From positions 62,001 to 126,000 of the forward strand of contig UQAB01000002.1 of NCBI GenBank assembly GCA_900538765.1: a stretch of 64,000 nt of DNA, written 5' to 3'. How positions within the stretch are numbered: the stretch's first letter is position 1; each line of letters opens with the position of its first letter. Position numbers and translations under genes: made by a program. The notes under the pieces are model-generated. The model had not been told where the DNA came from, did not search any database, and was given only the letters and a program-made list of their open reading frames with translations. The stretch comes from an uncultured Azospirillum sp. (GTDB taxonomy: Bacteria; Pseudomonadota; Alphaproteobacteria; RF32; CAG-239). Below are positions 16,647 through 24,902 of the stretch, one piece after another.

Positions 16647-16865
16647 TTAAATTGTCAATTCTCCGCGATAAACATAACTGCGTTTGTCTTCGCTTTTTTC
16701 TTCATAAACCAAGTGCAGCAATTCATGTATTGAAATTACCAGGCAATCGACCTTGTGATTACAGGGCAAAATCAAGCGATGTCTGAACGGCTGCAAATTT
16801 CTTTGGCGGATTTCTTCGGCATATTCCGGGAATAAACCGAGCATTAATTCTTGCTGATTATCCAT
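16647..16865 (-). CDS. Small conserved-looking protein of unknown function
   Basis: 72 residues from the chosen ATG; an upstream in-frame ATG would add nine residues. No signal peptide, membrane segment or known motif apart from VISIHELLHLVYEEKSED, a helical and acidic C-terminal half. There is no clear ribosome binding site. Support comes from an open frame with reasonable codon use and a terminator directly behind it. I do not recognise the family. Confidence 0.5.
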   Translation of the reverse strand: MDNQQELMLGLFPEYAEEIRQRNLQPFRHRLILPCNHKVDCLVISIHELLHLVYEEKSEDKRSYVYRGELTI

Positions 16866-16895
16866 AACAAAATTATTTTTTAGGTTTAACATAAT

Positions 16896-16926
16896 GATAA
16901 AAATATACCCGGAGGTTAGCTCCGGG
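16896..16926 (-). terminator. Rho-independent terminator of the NlpC/P60-like gene
   Basis: CCCGGAG, loop GTTAG, CTCCGGG (16908-16926), with the T-rich stretch TATATTTTTATC following on the minus strand. Confidence 0.75.
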
Positions 16927-16959
16927 CGGCATATTTGTCAAACAAAAAATGAAAAGCGG

Positions 16960-17877
16960 CTATCTTCCCCCGCTCCGGATATAGTTATAAGCTTGCAGGG
17001 AGGCAAATTTATCCGCCGTCACGACCTTTGTTTTTTCACCCTCCAGTATCCGGCGAGCCGAGAGGCCGATAAGATAAGACACGGCCTGCGTCCGATCCAT
17101 TGCGGCCAATTTCCGCGCCAGTTCCTTTTCGCGGATTTTGTTCATATTGATAACGTATCCCTGCCCTTTGACCGAATATTTGCTTTCGGAATTAAAACTG
17201 ATAAAATTTCCGCCTTCATAGGTAACCGTATGGTTGCCGCTTGACGTTTTGGCACCGTCAGCATTGTTTCTCTTAACCTGCATGACGACAATGTCCCCTT
17301 TTTGCAGGAGTTCGGGACGCAGAGCCCGCTCATAACGGATACAGTCGGGGTGAGACTTTTTGACATTTTCAACAAAGTTGCTGCAGAGCGCGGGATTTTC
17401 CAGGTTATTGAGAAAATCTTCCATATAATCCGGGCTGGTTTGTTTCAAGACATGGACAACCGCAATATTGCAATAGTTGATGTTGCCAAACAATTTGCGC
17501 GCATAAGGCCGCCCTTTGCTTTTTATCTCATTATACTGTTTATTCAGCCCGTCGACAAATTCGGCGTTGGCATCATTTATAACTTCTTTAACAGCCGTAT
17601 TTATATCAAAATGGCTGATAATGGTTGAAAACATATGCCGGCTGTCGTTCACCTCCGAAATATCCGCCGTTACCGCAGCAACTTCCCCGTCGACAAAACT
17701 GCCGCCGGACGCAGCCGCCGGGGCACAGGCAAAGGCCGGGATAGACGCATAAGCCAGCATTTTGGCGGCAACGGTGTTCAACTGTGCCTTACGGCGGTAA
17801 TTTCTGATTTTTCTAATCTGTTTATAGCGTTTGATTCTCGCTATTTTCGCCTTTCTGGCTTCCTCTTCCGCCGTCAT
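16960..17877 (-). CDS. Putative secreted cysteine amidase/peptidase (NlpC/P60- or CHAP-like)
   Basis: 305 residues. The N-terminus is unusual: about 35 residues rich in Arg and Lys precede a hydrophobic segment (AKMLAYASIPAFACAPAAASGGS, about 38-60) that could act as a signal or anchor. A Cys in NINYCNIAVV (near 133) and a His in GNHTVTYEGGNFISFNS (near 215) are spaced as in papain-like NlpC/P60 or CHAP amidases, and LLQKGDIVVMQV between them is the expected GD-V strand. A role in peptidoglycan trimming is inferred. AGGAG lies ahead of the ATG. It stands alone between terminators. It may instead be another papain-fold protein; the call is tentative. Confidence 0.5.
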   Translation of the reverse strand: MTAEEEARKAKIARIKRYKQIRKIRNYRRKAQLNTVAAKMLAYASIPAFACAPAAASGGSFVDGEVAAVTADISEVNDSRHMFSTIISHFDINTAVKEVINDANAEFVDGLNKQYNEIKSKGRPYARKLFGNINYCNIAVVHVLKQTSPDYMEDFLNNLENPALCSNFVENVKKSHPDCIRYERALRPELLQKGDIVVMQVKRNNADGAKTSSGNHTVTYEGGNFISFNSESKYSVKGQGYVINMNKIREKELARKLAAMDRTQAVSYLIGLSARRILEGEKTKVVTADKFASLQAYNYIRSGGR

Positions 17878-17965
17878 TTTTTTGTTTCCTTCTCCTGCTT
17901 CCCGGTTATAGATATGTATACATAAAAAGTTATCAACTCTTGTTCACAAGAAATTGAAAATTAAC

Positions 17966-17995
17966 TTTACATTTATATGAAATTGTCTGTAAATT
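17966..17995 (+). promoter_or_regulatory. Possible promoter of the retropepsin-transglutaminase-ATP-grasp operon
   Basis: TTTACA (17966-17971), an 18-base spacer and TAAATT (17990-17995), about 40 bases ahead of the first ATG. The -10 box is weak. Confidence 0.35.
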
Positions 17996-18036
17996 ATCAT
18001 AAATTTACTTAAAAATTCATTAAGAAACGAAGAAAG

Positions 18037-18573
18037 ATGAAACATATCAACAAGTTTTTTATTTTTGCTTTAAGTGCGGTTCTTTCCGCCTGTTCCTCCA
18101 ACCGGCAACCTGTTCGCCCGGAGATTGTTCCGGCAGTGGAAGTCAAAAAACCAGTCACTCATTCCCTGGGCATTATCGGCGAATCCGAACCGATTTATTT
18201 CATGCCGATGTCCATGCCTTTTCAGGCGCGCATTGACACAGGTGCGGAGATGTCGTCAATTGATGCCAAAAACATCAAAAAATTTGAACGCGACGGGGAA
18301 AAATGGGTTTCTTTTGATCTCGTCAACCGCAAAAACGGCGAGCGTCACCATTTTGAAAAGAAAATCAAAAAAATCGTCGACATTAAACGTATTAACGAGC
18401 ATGAAAAGCGCTATGCTGTTGAAATGGACGTCAAATTCGGCAAAGAAGTCATTACCGGCGTGCGTTTTACGCTTGCCGACCGCGAAAAATTTGAATACCA
18501 AGCACTTATCGGCCGTAATATCCTAACCGGAAGAGCTATTGTCGATACGGCTTTATCCAATACCTTAAACTAA
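18037..18573 (+). CDS. Retropepsin-like aspartyl protease lipoprotein (RimK-associated, Zn_protease PF05618 family)
   Basis: 178 residues. A lipoprotein signal with LSAC (Cys19) places it in an envelope membrane. The single aspartyl-protease-like motif ARIDTGAEMSS (64-74, Asp67) and the following strand pattern with ALIGRNIL near 160 match the family long labelled putative ATP-dependent zinc protease, now regarded as a retropepsin fold. It is followed by the inactive-transglutaminase membrane protein and the RimK-like ATP-grasp enzyme, a conserved trio described in comparative work on amidoligases. The three may make and cleave a peptide-like modification in the envelope; the substrate is unknown. 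There are 25 bases to the next gene. Confidence 0.85.
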   Translation: MKHINKFFIFALSAVLSACSSNRQPVRPEIVPAVEVKKPVTHSLGIIGESEPIYFMPMSMPFQARIDTGAEMSSIDAKNIKKFERDGEKWVSFDLVNRKNGERHHFEKKIKKIVDIKRINEHEKRYAVEMDVKFGKEVITGVRFTLADREKFEYQALIGRNILTGRAIVDTALSNTLN

Positions 18574-18598
18574 ACTTTATCCAGCAGAAGGACGCCAG

Positions 18599-20131
18599 AT
18601 GATATACAGATTAAAAAGATTATTTACGGTTCGGTTCATTTTGACCCTGATGCTTCTGGCATCAATCGCCTATGCCGGGTACAGCGCCTATTATAAAGTA
18701 GAATACTGGGGCTTCAGCTTTGCGCCAAAAAGCAAAACAAACGTCTGGACGGTGGAAGCAAACATTCAATACGAAGCTGACGGTAACCCGGTAAAAATCT
18801 CTCTGGCAACACCTGAAAGCAGTGACGAGTTTAAAGTTCTGGATGAAGATATTGTCGCCGCGGGGTATAAATCAAGCAAAAAAAACGGGCGGCTGATTTT
18901 GACCTCTGAAGGCAGGGAGGGACTGCAAAATGTTTATTACCGCATTTTGCTGTTTGACAACGAATCTGCCAAAGGCAAAGTTAAGGCGCCCGCGCCGCAA
19001 GCTCCCGAAAAACCGGTTTACAGCGAACAAACGGAAGCCATTGTCGAAGAGCTTCTGACACTGGCACAAAAGCAGCCGGGAGATTTGCCGCAGCAGCTTA
19101 TCCGCCTGTTTAACCAGGTTCCGCCCGAGCCGACGGTGGTTGCTTTTCTGCCGATGAAAAAAACACCGAAAGACACGGCTGAAACCATTGAGCGGATTTT
19201 GGCCTACAAGGGCATTCCGTCACGACTGGCCAGAGGCATCAAACTGGCGGAAGACAAGAAAGCCTTTGCGCCGGATTTGATGCTTGAGGCCTATATCGGC
19301 AAGCGCTGGAAGCTTTATAATCTGACAACAGGCCAAATCGGGCTGCCGGCTGATTTTATTATTTTTCAACGCGGCGGAAATTCTTTGCTGGATTTGGAAG
19401 GAGGCTCGGATTCAACGGTTAAGTTCTCTGTTTTGAAGTCCGTCACTTCCTCATTCAGCCTGGCAGGAAAGAGAGCCAAGCTGGCCGATGACGGCAAAAG
19501 CTTTGAAAGTTCTATTTACAACCTGCCGGTTGACGAACAAAACACGATTAAGTGGCTGATGATTTTTCCGCTGGCTATTCTGATTATTGCTTTTGTCAGA
19601 AATGTTATCGGCCTGCAAACTATGGGAACGTTTACGCCGATGTTGCTGGCCATGGCGCTGGTCAAAACCGGGCTTGTTCCCGGCTTAATCTGCTTCGCGA
19701 TTATTATTGCCATCGGGCTGGCCATCCGCGCCTTGTTTTCAAAGCTGAACCTGCTTCTGGTTCCGAGAATCTCCGCCGTGGTTATCTGCGTTATTTTGAT
19801 TATTCAGGCGATGACGGTTTACGGTTACAATCTCAATACCAACATTACGGCATCGGCGGCGTCATTCCCGATTATCATTATGGCTTGGGTTATTGAGCGC
19901 GCGTCAATAACCTGGGAAGAGGAAGGTCCGTTTAATGCCGGGCGGCAGGTCATTTTCAGCCTGATTGCCGCCATTCTGACGTATTTCATCATTTGTAACG
20001 AAACAATCCGCTACATTATGTTTGCCTTTAACGAGTTGAATCTGGTGATTTTGTTCCTGGTAATGCTGCTCGGCACTTATACCGGATACCGTCTGACCGA
20101 ACTGAAGCGTTTCCGTCCGCTGGTAAAATAA
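18599..20131 (+). CDS. Inactive transglutaminase-like domain fused to seven membrane helices
   Basis: 510 residues. One N-terminal helix (about 11-28), a periplasmic domain (30-310) and about seven hydrophobic helices from residue 318 to the end. The periplasmic part has a transglutaminase-like segment (TIERILAYKGIPSRLARGI, about 196-215), but I see no clear Cys-His-Asp triad; there is no cysteine at the expected place. This matches the Transglut_i_TM / 7TM_transglut family (PF14400 and PF14402). It is the middle gene of the retropepsin-ATP-grasp trio and is expected to hold the peptide substrate or act as a membrane scaffold. AAGGA precedes the ATG; the next gene starts 12 bases after the stop. 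Confidence 0.88.
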   Translation: MIYRLKRLFTVRFILTLMLLASIAYAGYSAYYKVEYWGFSFAPKSKTNVWTVEANIQYEADGNPVKISLATPESSDEFKVLDEDIVAAGYKSSKKNGRLILTSEGREGLQNVYYRILLFDNESAKGKVKAPAPQAPEKPVYSEQTEAIVEELLTLAQKQPGDLPQQLIRLFNQVPPEPTVVAFLPMKKTPKDTAETIERILAYKGIPSRLARGIKLAEDKKAFAPDLMLEAYIGKRWKLYNLTTGQIGLPADFIIFQRGGNSLLDLEGGSDSTVKFSVLKSVTSSFSLAGKRAKLADDGKSFESSIYNLPVDEQNTIKWLMIFPLAILIIAFVRNVIGLQTMGTFTPMLLAMALVKTGLVPGLICFAIIIAIGLAIRALFSKLNLLLVPRISAVVICVILIIQAMTVYGYNLNTNITASAASFPIIIMAWVIERASITWEEEGPFNAGRQVIFSLIAAILTYFIICNETIRYIMFAFNELNLVILFLVMLLGTYTGYRLTELKRFRPLVK

Positions 20132-20143
20132 GGAGCGTTTAAA

Positions 20144-21118
20144 ATGTTCAAATGGCTCTCAAAATATTTTGCCTCGCCCGCCGAACTGCGTGAAGCCGGC
20201 ATTCTCGGCATGAACAGCCGCAATTTCAAGTTCATCGCCAAGCAAAACAAAAGACGCCTTTATCCTCTGGTGGACGACAAAGTGCAAACCAAGGCTCTGG
20301 CGTTGCAATACGGCATTAACACGCCGCGGCTTATTGGTACAATTGATTATCAACATGAAGTCGACAGGCTGCCGCTTTTGGTTAAAGATTGGCCGTCTTT
20401 TGTCATTAAACCGGCGCATGGCAGTGGCGGCAAAGGCGTTTTGGTCATCAAAAGCCATGACGGAGAAACATTTGTCACCCCGTCCGGGCGCAGCCTGACT
20501 TACAAAGAAATTTACCAGCATATTTCCAACACGCTGAGCGGCCTGTACAGTTTGGGCGGACAATATGACACGGCGGTTATTGAAGAAATGGTCAATTTCA
20601 GCCATATTTTTGACAGCTACAGCTATCAGGGAATTCCCGATGTCAGGATTATTGTTTACAAAGGATATCCGGTTATGGCAATGACCCGGCTGGCGACGGC
20701 GGCGTCCGGCGGACGCGCCAACCTGCACCAAGGTGCAGTCGGGGTCGGCCTTGACATCAAAACAGGTAAAACGTTGAAGGCTGTTATGCGTAATATGCCG
20801 ATTACGCATCATCCCGACACAAACGCCGATTTATCAAAAATTGAAGTTCCGTTCTGGCGCGAACATCTGCTTATCGGCGCCAAGGCTTATGAAATGACCG
20901 GACTGGGGTATCTCGGCGCGGATATTGTCCTTGATGCCGACAAGGGGCCGATGATGCTGGAGCTGAACGCCCGTCCGGGGCTGGCAGTACAGATTGCCAA
21001 CGGTCTTGGGCTTGGAAAAGTATTGAAAAAAGTCGACAAGTATTATCCCCAAAGGCTTTCTGCCGAGGAACGGGTTGATTATCTTTTGACCGGGAAAAAA
21101 CCGGAAAAGAAAAAATAA
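20144..21118 (+). CDS. RimK-like ATP-grasp enzyme (alpha-L-glutamate ligase homologue)
   Basis: 324 residues, cytoplasmic. ATP-grasp features are visible: FVIKPAHGSGGKGVLVI (about 85-101, the phosphate-binding glycine-rich loop), YKEIYQHISNTLSG, DVRIIVYKGYPVMAMTRLAT with the conserved R and M, the NLHQGAVGVGLD loop near 195, and LGADIVLDADKGPMMLELNARPGLAVQIANG, whose Glu and Asn bind magnesium. Such enzymes join amino acids to a carboxylate using ATP. In this trio the product is thought to be a peptide, acted on by the membrane transglutaminase-like protein and the lipoprotein protease. The substrate is not known. Confidence 0.88.
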   Translation: MFKWLSKYFASPAELREAGILGMNSRNFKFIAKQNKRRLYPLVDDKVQTKALALQYGINTPRLIGTIDYQHEVDRLPLLVKDWPSFVIKPAHGSGGKGVLVIKSHDGETFVTPSGRSLTYKEIYQHISNTLSGLYSLGGQYDTAVIEEMVNFSHIFDSYSYQGIPDVRIIVYKGYPVMAMTRLATAASGGRANLHQGAVGVGLDIKTGKTLKAVMRNMPITHHPDTNADLSKIEVPFWREHLLIGAKAYEMTGLGYLGADIVLDADKGPMMLELNARPGLAVQIANGLGLGKVLKKVDKYYPQRLSAEERVDYLLTGKKPEKKK

Positions 21119-21195
21119 TTTTCAAACCTTAGTGCATTTTTAATTTTCACTTCCTATATTAGTTTACAGGTAAATATAAGTTTGTGAGGATTAAC

Positions 21196-21843
21196 ATGAA
21201 AGCTGTAAAAAAATCTGCTTCTGCAAAGAAAGAAGAAACGCCCAAGCTGGCCAAGACCCAGACTAAATCTTTGGGCAAGAGCGAAACAAAAGGCCTGAAA
21301 GCGTCTGAAACGAAAAAACTTTCAGTCAGCCCGGCCCGCGCCAAGAAAATCAAACATTCCTATACGGTTAAAGACGCTGAAAATGCTCTATTGCTGAAAC
21401 TCAAAGACGGTGACGTCGTTATTGAAATGTTTCCAGATGCGGCACCAAACCATGTTGCCCGCATTAAGGAACTCGTCCGCGCCGGTTTTTACAACGGTTT
21501 GAAGTTTCACCGCGTTATTGACGGTTTTATGGCGCAGACAGGTTGTCCTTACGGCAATGGAACCGGCGGTTCGGGCAGAAAACTCAAAGCAGAATTTAAC
21601 ACCCACCCGCATAAGCGCGGCACTGTTTCCATGGCGCGCTCCATGTTTCCGGACTCCGCAGACAGCCAGTTTTTCATTTGTTTTGCAGACTGTGACTGGC
21701 TGAACGGCCAATATACCGTTTGGGGCGAAGTTACTTCCGGTATGGAACATGTCGACAATATCAAAAAAGGCAGCGGCGGAAACGGCGAGGTTTCCAATCC
21801 TGATGAAATCATCAGCCTGGAAGTCATTGCCGACATTGGTTAG
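21196..21843 (+). CDS. Cyclophilin-type peptidyl-prolyl isomerase with lysine-rich N-terminal extension
   Basis: 215 residues. The cyclophilin domain covers about 65-212 and has the expected motifs: FHRVIDGFMAQTGCPYGNGTGG, FNTHPHKRGTVSMAR, DSADSQFFICFADCDWLNGQYTVWGEV. The first 60 residues are lysine-, serine- and threonine-rich (repeats such as KSLGKSETKGLKASETKK) with no signal peptide, so the protein is probably cytoplasmic and may bind nucleic acid or acidic partners. The usual bacterial PpiB lacks this extension. The ATG with GAGG six bases ahead is preferred over an upstream GTG that would add four residues. It stands alone, followed by a strong terminator. Confidence 0.92.
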   Translation: MKAVKKSASAKKEETPKLAKTQTKSLGKSETKGLKASETKKLSVSPARAKKIKHSYTVKDAENALLLKLKDGDVVIEMFPDAAPNHVARIKELVRAGFYNGLKFHRVIDGFMAQTGCPYGNGTGGSGRKLKAEFNTHPHKRGTVSMARSMFPDSADSQFFICFADCDWLNGQYTVWGEVTSGMEHVDNIKKGSGGNGEVSNPDEIISLEVIADIG

Positions 21844-21849
21844 CTTAAG

Positions 21850-21879
21850 GAAAAGCGGGGAAATCTCCCCGCTTTTGTT
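21850..21879. terminator. Bidirectional Rho-independent terminator
   Basis: AAAAGCGGGGA, loop AATC, TCCCCGCTTTT, then GTTTT. It sits between the cyclophilin and the converging cysteine-rich protein gene. Confidence 0.9.
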
Positions 21880-23205
21880 TTATTTACAGGTATAATAATG
21901 GGAAGTTGTTTTATTGAGAGGTTTGGAATATATGAGAGGATAGGCATCTTCCTCTTTAAGTCCTTCATAATCTTCATGAATAGAGTGTCCGCCTATCCAG
22001 CTTTCAATTACAGGATATCCGGCAGGACAGTTAGCATCATAACACTCCTTCTTGCTGGCGTAAATATAACCGCTTTTCTCTTCTCTGTCTGCGCCATGAA
22101 CTATTGCTGTCCAACCGACTGCAGGATCTTTTGACCAGCAAACTGTTCTATAATCCTTGGTTACCCGGTATCCTTTTTGTTCATCTCCATAGCAGGAACA
22201 ATAGAAATACGGAACAGATTCATAACATGGAAGTTGTATTGTACAGGGAGACTTGCATTTTAATCTTGTTCCGCCACAACCATCTGAAACTACTTCCGTA
22301 CCATACTGGCAAAAACTGTCATCCGGTCGCGGCGTACAGGCGGCACATACTTTCCTCGTTCCGCCACAGGTGTCATCACCTGATTCCGTACCATAGGTAC
22401 AACCTGTTTCATCAGGAAGTTTTTTACATTCTGCCGCGCCGGTATCAATATTAAACTCAATCACCGGGCGAACAACGGTAGCTGAGCTCTGGCCTTTTCC
22501 CCTTAGTGCTAAACCGCTCCCCTCCGAATAGACGGTGAAAATATACATGAAAGTCTTATCGCTTTCCGTTGAAGACCAAATCTGGTTACGATTGTTTTGC
22601 AATACTTCCCCACCAAGTTTTTGTATTGCCGCATCTATTATTTTTCTGTTTTCATAAGTGCTGTGCAATACGCCTGCCGCCGGCAAACACCATTGGCCTT
22701 TGGTTGATGCGGCCGCAGACGGTGCATAAGTTTTGGCAGACCAAGGCGCCGGATATTTCTGGCTGTCGCCATTCATCATTGCCTTTACCGTGTTGGAACA
22801 ACTGCCAAAATCGTTCCAGGCATCTGTATAAAATGGTAATTGCGGAACACCCGTTGCTTTTTCTTCGGTTGACCAGACTATTGACTGAGCTGTCGGGCTG
22901 GGAGTCATAGCCTGTCCGTTACCGTTATCATCCAGATAGACAACGACGGCAATCGGTGTTTTGCCGCTTTCGACATTTTCCGTGCAGCTCATATCGCTGT
23001 TCAGTATCCAGCCGATCTGACACTTCTTGTCCGGACAATGCCACTTTTCGCCGAACGGGCATTTCAAACCGTCGGTACAGGCTTTGTCTTCCGTATATCC
23101 CAAATTATTGCAGTCTTCCTCGGCAATGCACACTTCCGCTCCGGCCGTCCCCGCATAGAAAGGAGCCGCCAGCAAAACAGAACTCATCAAAAACATTCTT
23201 CTCAT
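21880..23205 (-). CDS. Cysteine-rich secreted protein with DUF1566-like domain and C-terminal Cys repeats
   Basis: 441 residues. A signal peptide (about 1-23, ending AGTAGA) is followed by a small cysteine-rich region containing CPFGEKWHCP and ILNSDMSCT. Next comes a domain (about 85-255) of the DUF1566/Fib_succ-like type: GQWCLPAAGVL, IWSSTES, VVRPVIEF. After that is a region of about 185 residues with repeated CxYGTExxxDxCGGTRKxC units and many further cysteines. The protein should fold in the periplasm or outside with many disulfides. AAGGAG precedes the ATG. It is the second gene after a paralogue 15 bases upstream. Function unknown; binding or adhesion is plausible. The DsbD-like gene in this window could help form or reshuffle its disulfides. 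Confidence 0.75.
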   Translation of the reverse strand: MRRMFLMSSVLLAAPFYAGTAGAEVCIAEEDCNNLGYTEDKACTDGLKCPFGEKWHCPDKKCQIGWILNSDMSCTENVESGKTPIAVVVYLDDNGNGQAMTPSPTAQSIVWSTEEKATGVPQLPFYTDAWNDFGSCSNTVKAMMNGDSQKYPAPWSAKTYAPSAAASTKGQWCLPAAGVLHSTYENRKIIDAAIQKLGGEVLQNNRNQIWSSTESDKTFMYIFTVYSEGSGLALRGKGQSSATVVRPVIEFNIDTGAAECKKLPDETGCTYGTESGDDTCGGTRKVCAACTPRPDDSFCQYGTEVVSDGCGGTRLKCKSPCTIQLPCYESVPYFYCSCYGDEQKGYRVTKDYRTVCWSKDPAVGWTAIVHGADREEKSGYIYASKKECYDANCPAGYPVIESWIGGHSIHEDYEGLKEEDAYPLIYSKPLNKTTSHYYTCK

Positions 23206-23220
23206 CGCTTTTCTCCTTTC

Positions 23221-24150
23221 CTAAAACTCTATTACCGGACGAACGACATAAGGCGTATTATTGCTATAAGTGTTGCTCTTAGCGCCATTAAAAAAGCCGC
23301 AAGTACCAGTCCAGTAAACCCACATATCGCAGGAACCAAACTCGGTCGATGTCCAAATGTTTTCGTTGTCACCCGCAAGTTGTTCGCCTCCAAGCTTAGA
23401 TATAGCGTTATTAACAGCATTCTTGTTAGCGCACAAACTCTCCATGATACCAACTGTTGGCATTACCCATTTACCTTTTGTTGTCGGAGCACCGTTTGGA
23501 GCATAATTTAAAGCCGCATAACCAGCCGGATATTTACTGGCGGGGGTGCTGGATTGAATAATATTTTTCATATTTCCGTTAACATTGAAATCTTTAATCG
23601 CATATTGAGTATTAGTTGTTGATGTTCCTCCCGTAGAATAACAATACGGAGACCATTGAATACCCTTTTTAATCGGACTGGCTGTCATCGCATAACCGCA
23701 GTTTTTATTGATTGCAACCACCACCCCAATCGGCGTCTTACCGCTGACCTTATCATCTGTGCAACTGGCGTCGCTGTTTAAGATTTGCCCGATTTTGCAG
23801 TTCTTCGCCGCACCGCTGCAAACTCCCAACACCTCAATCTGTTCACATTTGCCACTGGTCGAATTCCATTTATAATTTGTTTTGCACTGACAAGCTGAAT
23901 ACTTATCGCCACAGCTGTCCTCGCCCTTACTCTCATTAGCGCCGGTACAGGTATATCGGTATGATTCCTCGCAGTGAATCGGGCAATACCATGTTTCGCC
24001 GAACGGGCATTTCACGCCCCGCTCGGGACAGGGCGCTTCCTTATACCCCAAAGCCCGGCAATCCTGCGTCGGCTTGCATTCTCCCAAAGCCAATGCCGGA
24101 GAAATCATCACCCCGCAAAGAAGATAAAGTAAAAACTTATTATTAATCAT
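23221..24150 (-). CDS. Cysteine-rich secreted protein with DUF1566-like domain (paralogue)
   Basis: 309 residues. A signal peptide (about 1-22, ending PALALG) is followed by cysteine-rich segments (CPFGETWYCP, CQCKTNYKWNSTSGKCE, ILNSDASCTDDK). The DUF1566-like domain has GKWVMPTVGIM, IWTSTEFGSC and ends with VVRPVIEF. It shares the CPFGE-W-CP, ILNSD-SCT, SGKTPI-VVV and RPVIEF blocks with the next gene but lacks that gene's C-terminal Cys repeats. The chosen ATG has GGAGGGG ahead; the ATG six codons earlier lacks a site. It is the first gene of a two-gene operon. Function unknown. Confidence 0.72.
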   Translation of the reverse strand: MINNKFLLYLLCGVMISPALALGECKPTQDCRALGYKEAPCPERGVKCPFGETWYCPIHCEESYRYTCTGANESKGEDSCGDKYSACQCKTNYKWNSTSGKCEQIEVLGVCSGAAKNCKIGQILNSDASCTDDKVSGKTPIGVVVAINKNCGYAMTASPIKKGIQWSPYCYSTGGTSTTNTQYAIKDFNVNGNMKNIIQSSTPASKYPAGYAALNYAPNGAPTTKGKWVMPTVGIMESLCANKNAVNNAISKLGGEQLAGDNENIWTSTEFGSCDMWVYWTGTCGFFNGAKSNTYSNNTPYVVRPVIEF

Positions 24151-24188
24151 AACCAACCCCTCCGGCATTTGTTAATTCTTCAAATGCG

Positions 24189-24351
24189 GATTTGATACCT
24201 TATTATGTTGTGATTAAGTCAAAAGGTGAGGGCGCTTTTCTCTCAGGACACGCCAAAACGCCATCCTTCCATTGGAGGACAATCCGAAAAATATAAATAT
24301 TTCGAGAATATTTTCATAACACACCCCTGTTTTTTAGTCAGGTATCAAATC
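24189..24351. repeat. Perfect 11-bp inverted repeat pair
   Basis: GATTTGATACC at 24189-24199 and its exact reverse complement GGTATCAAATC at 24341-24351, 141 bases apart, upstream of the cysteine-rich secreted-protein operon. It may be an operator pair, part of a leader RNA fold, or chance. Confidence 0.4.
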
Positions 24352-24417
24352 TACACACACATAATTACTATATCACAAGCTTTCAAAAATGACAATATCT
24401 TTCGTGTGAAACAAAGC

Positions 24418-24446
24418 AAAAAAATACCGGAAACAGCTTCCGGTAT
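24418..24446 (-). terminator. Rho-independent terminator of the LprI-like pair
   Basis: ATACCGGAA, loop ACAGC, TTCCGGTAT, with a T-run behind it on the minus strand. Confidence 0.85.
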
Positions 24447-24466
24447 CATGTATGGAAAAAAATCGG

Positions 24467-24898
24467 TTATTCCGGGGTGGAATTATAATTCCTCGGCACG
24501 GACGACATTTGCAGAAGCTGAGTCTTGTTGGCATCAAGCAGGCAACTTTGCTTGTTATATTCGGTGCTGCCGGTATAATTGCTCATCGACAGAACATAAA
24601 GGTCACAATATTCATCGCGATATTTGGACCAATTCTCATAAAGGCTTTTCAAGCGGCCGCGAAACATACCGGAACCGTTATTCCATTTTATAAAATCCGG
24701 GCTGAGTGAAATCTGTTCGTATTCCTTATAAATCTGCTGGTTGAGGCGTCCATTTTCCGCTTTCATGCATTCGGCAATGGCACTGTCCCCGATTTTAGAA
24801 GCGTCTTTCATACAGTATTGATAAGCGGCAGATTCTGCGCGCACCGTTCCGGCATATAAAACGACCGCGGCCGCCAAAATGATAAATGTTTTTTTCAT
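24467..24898 (-). CDS. LprI/DUF1311-like secreted protein
   Basis: 143 residues with a signal peptide (about 1-21, ending AGTVRA). The pattern AIAECMKAENGRLNQQIYKEYEQI, then W-KYRDEYCDLY and a late QSCLLDANKTQLLQ, matches the DUF1311/LprI family of small disulfide-bonded periplasmic proteins; LprI of Mycobacterium is a lysozyme inhibitor. Four or more cysteines suit two disulfides. It is the second of two paralogous genes, separated by four bases. A lysozyme-inhibitor role is inferred from the family and is not certain. Confidence 0.7.
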   Translation of the reverse strand: MKKTFIILAAAVVLYAGTVRAESAAYQYCMKDASKIGDSAIAECMKAENGRLNQQIYKEYEQISLSPDFIKWNNGSGMFRGRLKSLYENWSKYRDEYCDLYVLSMSNYTGSTEYNKQSCLLDANKTQLLQMSSVPRNYNSTPE

Positions 24899-24902
24899 GG
24901 GA

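Larger units (their letters stand above)
24151..24466. other. Gene-free stretch between two minus-strand operons
   Basis: This stretch holds the 11-bp inverted repeat pair (24189-24199 and 24341-24351) and the terminator of the LprI-like pair. I see no further gene and no near-consensus promoter, although a promoter for the cysteine-rich operon must lie here. Confidence 0.5.
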
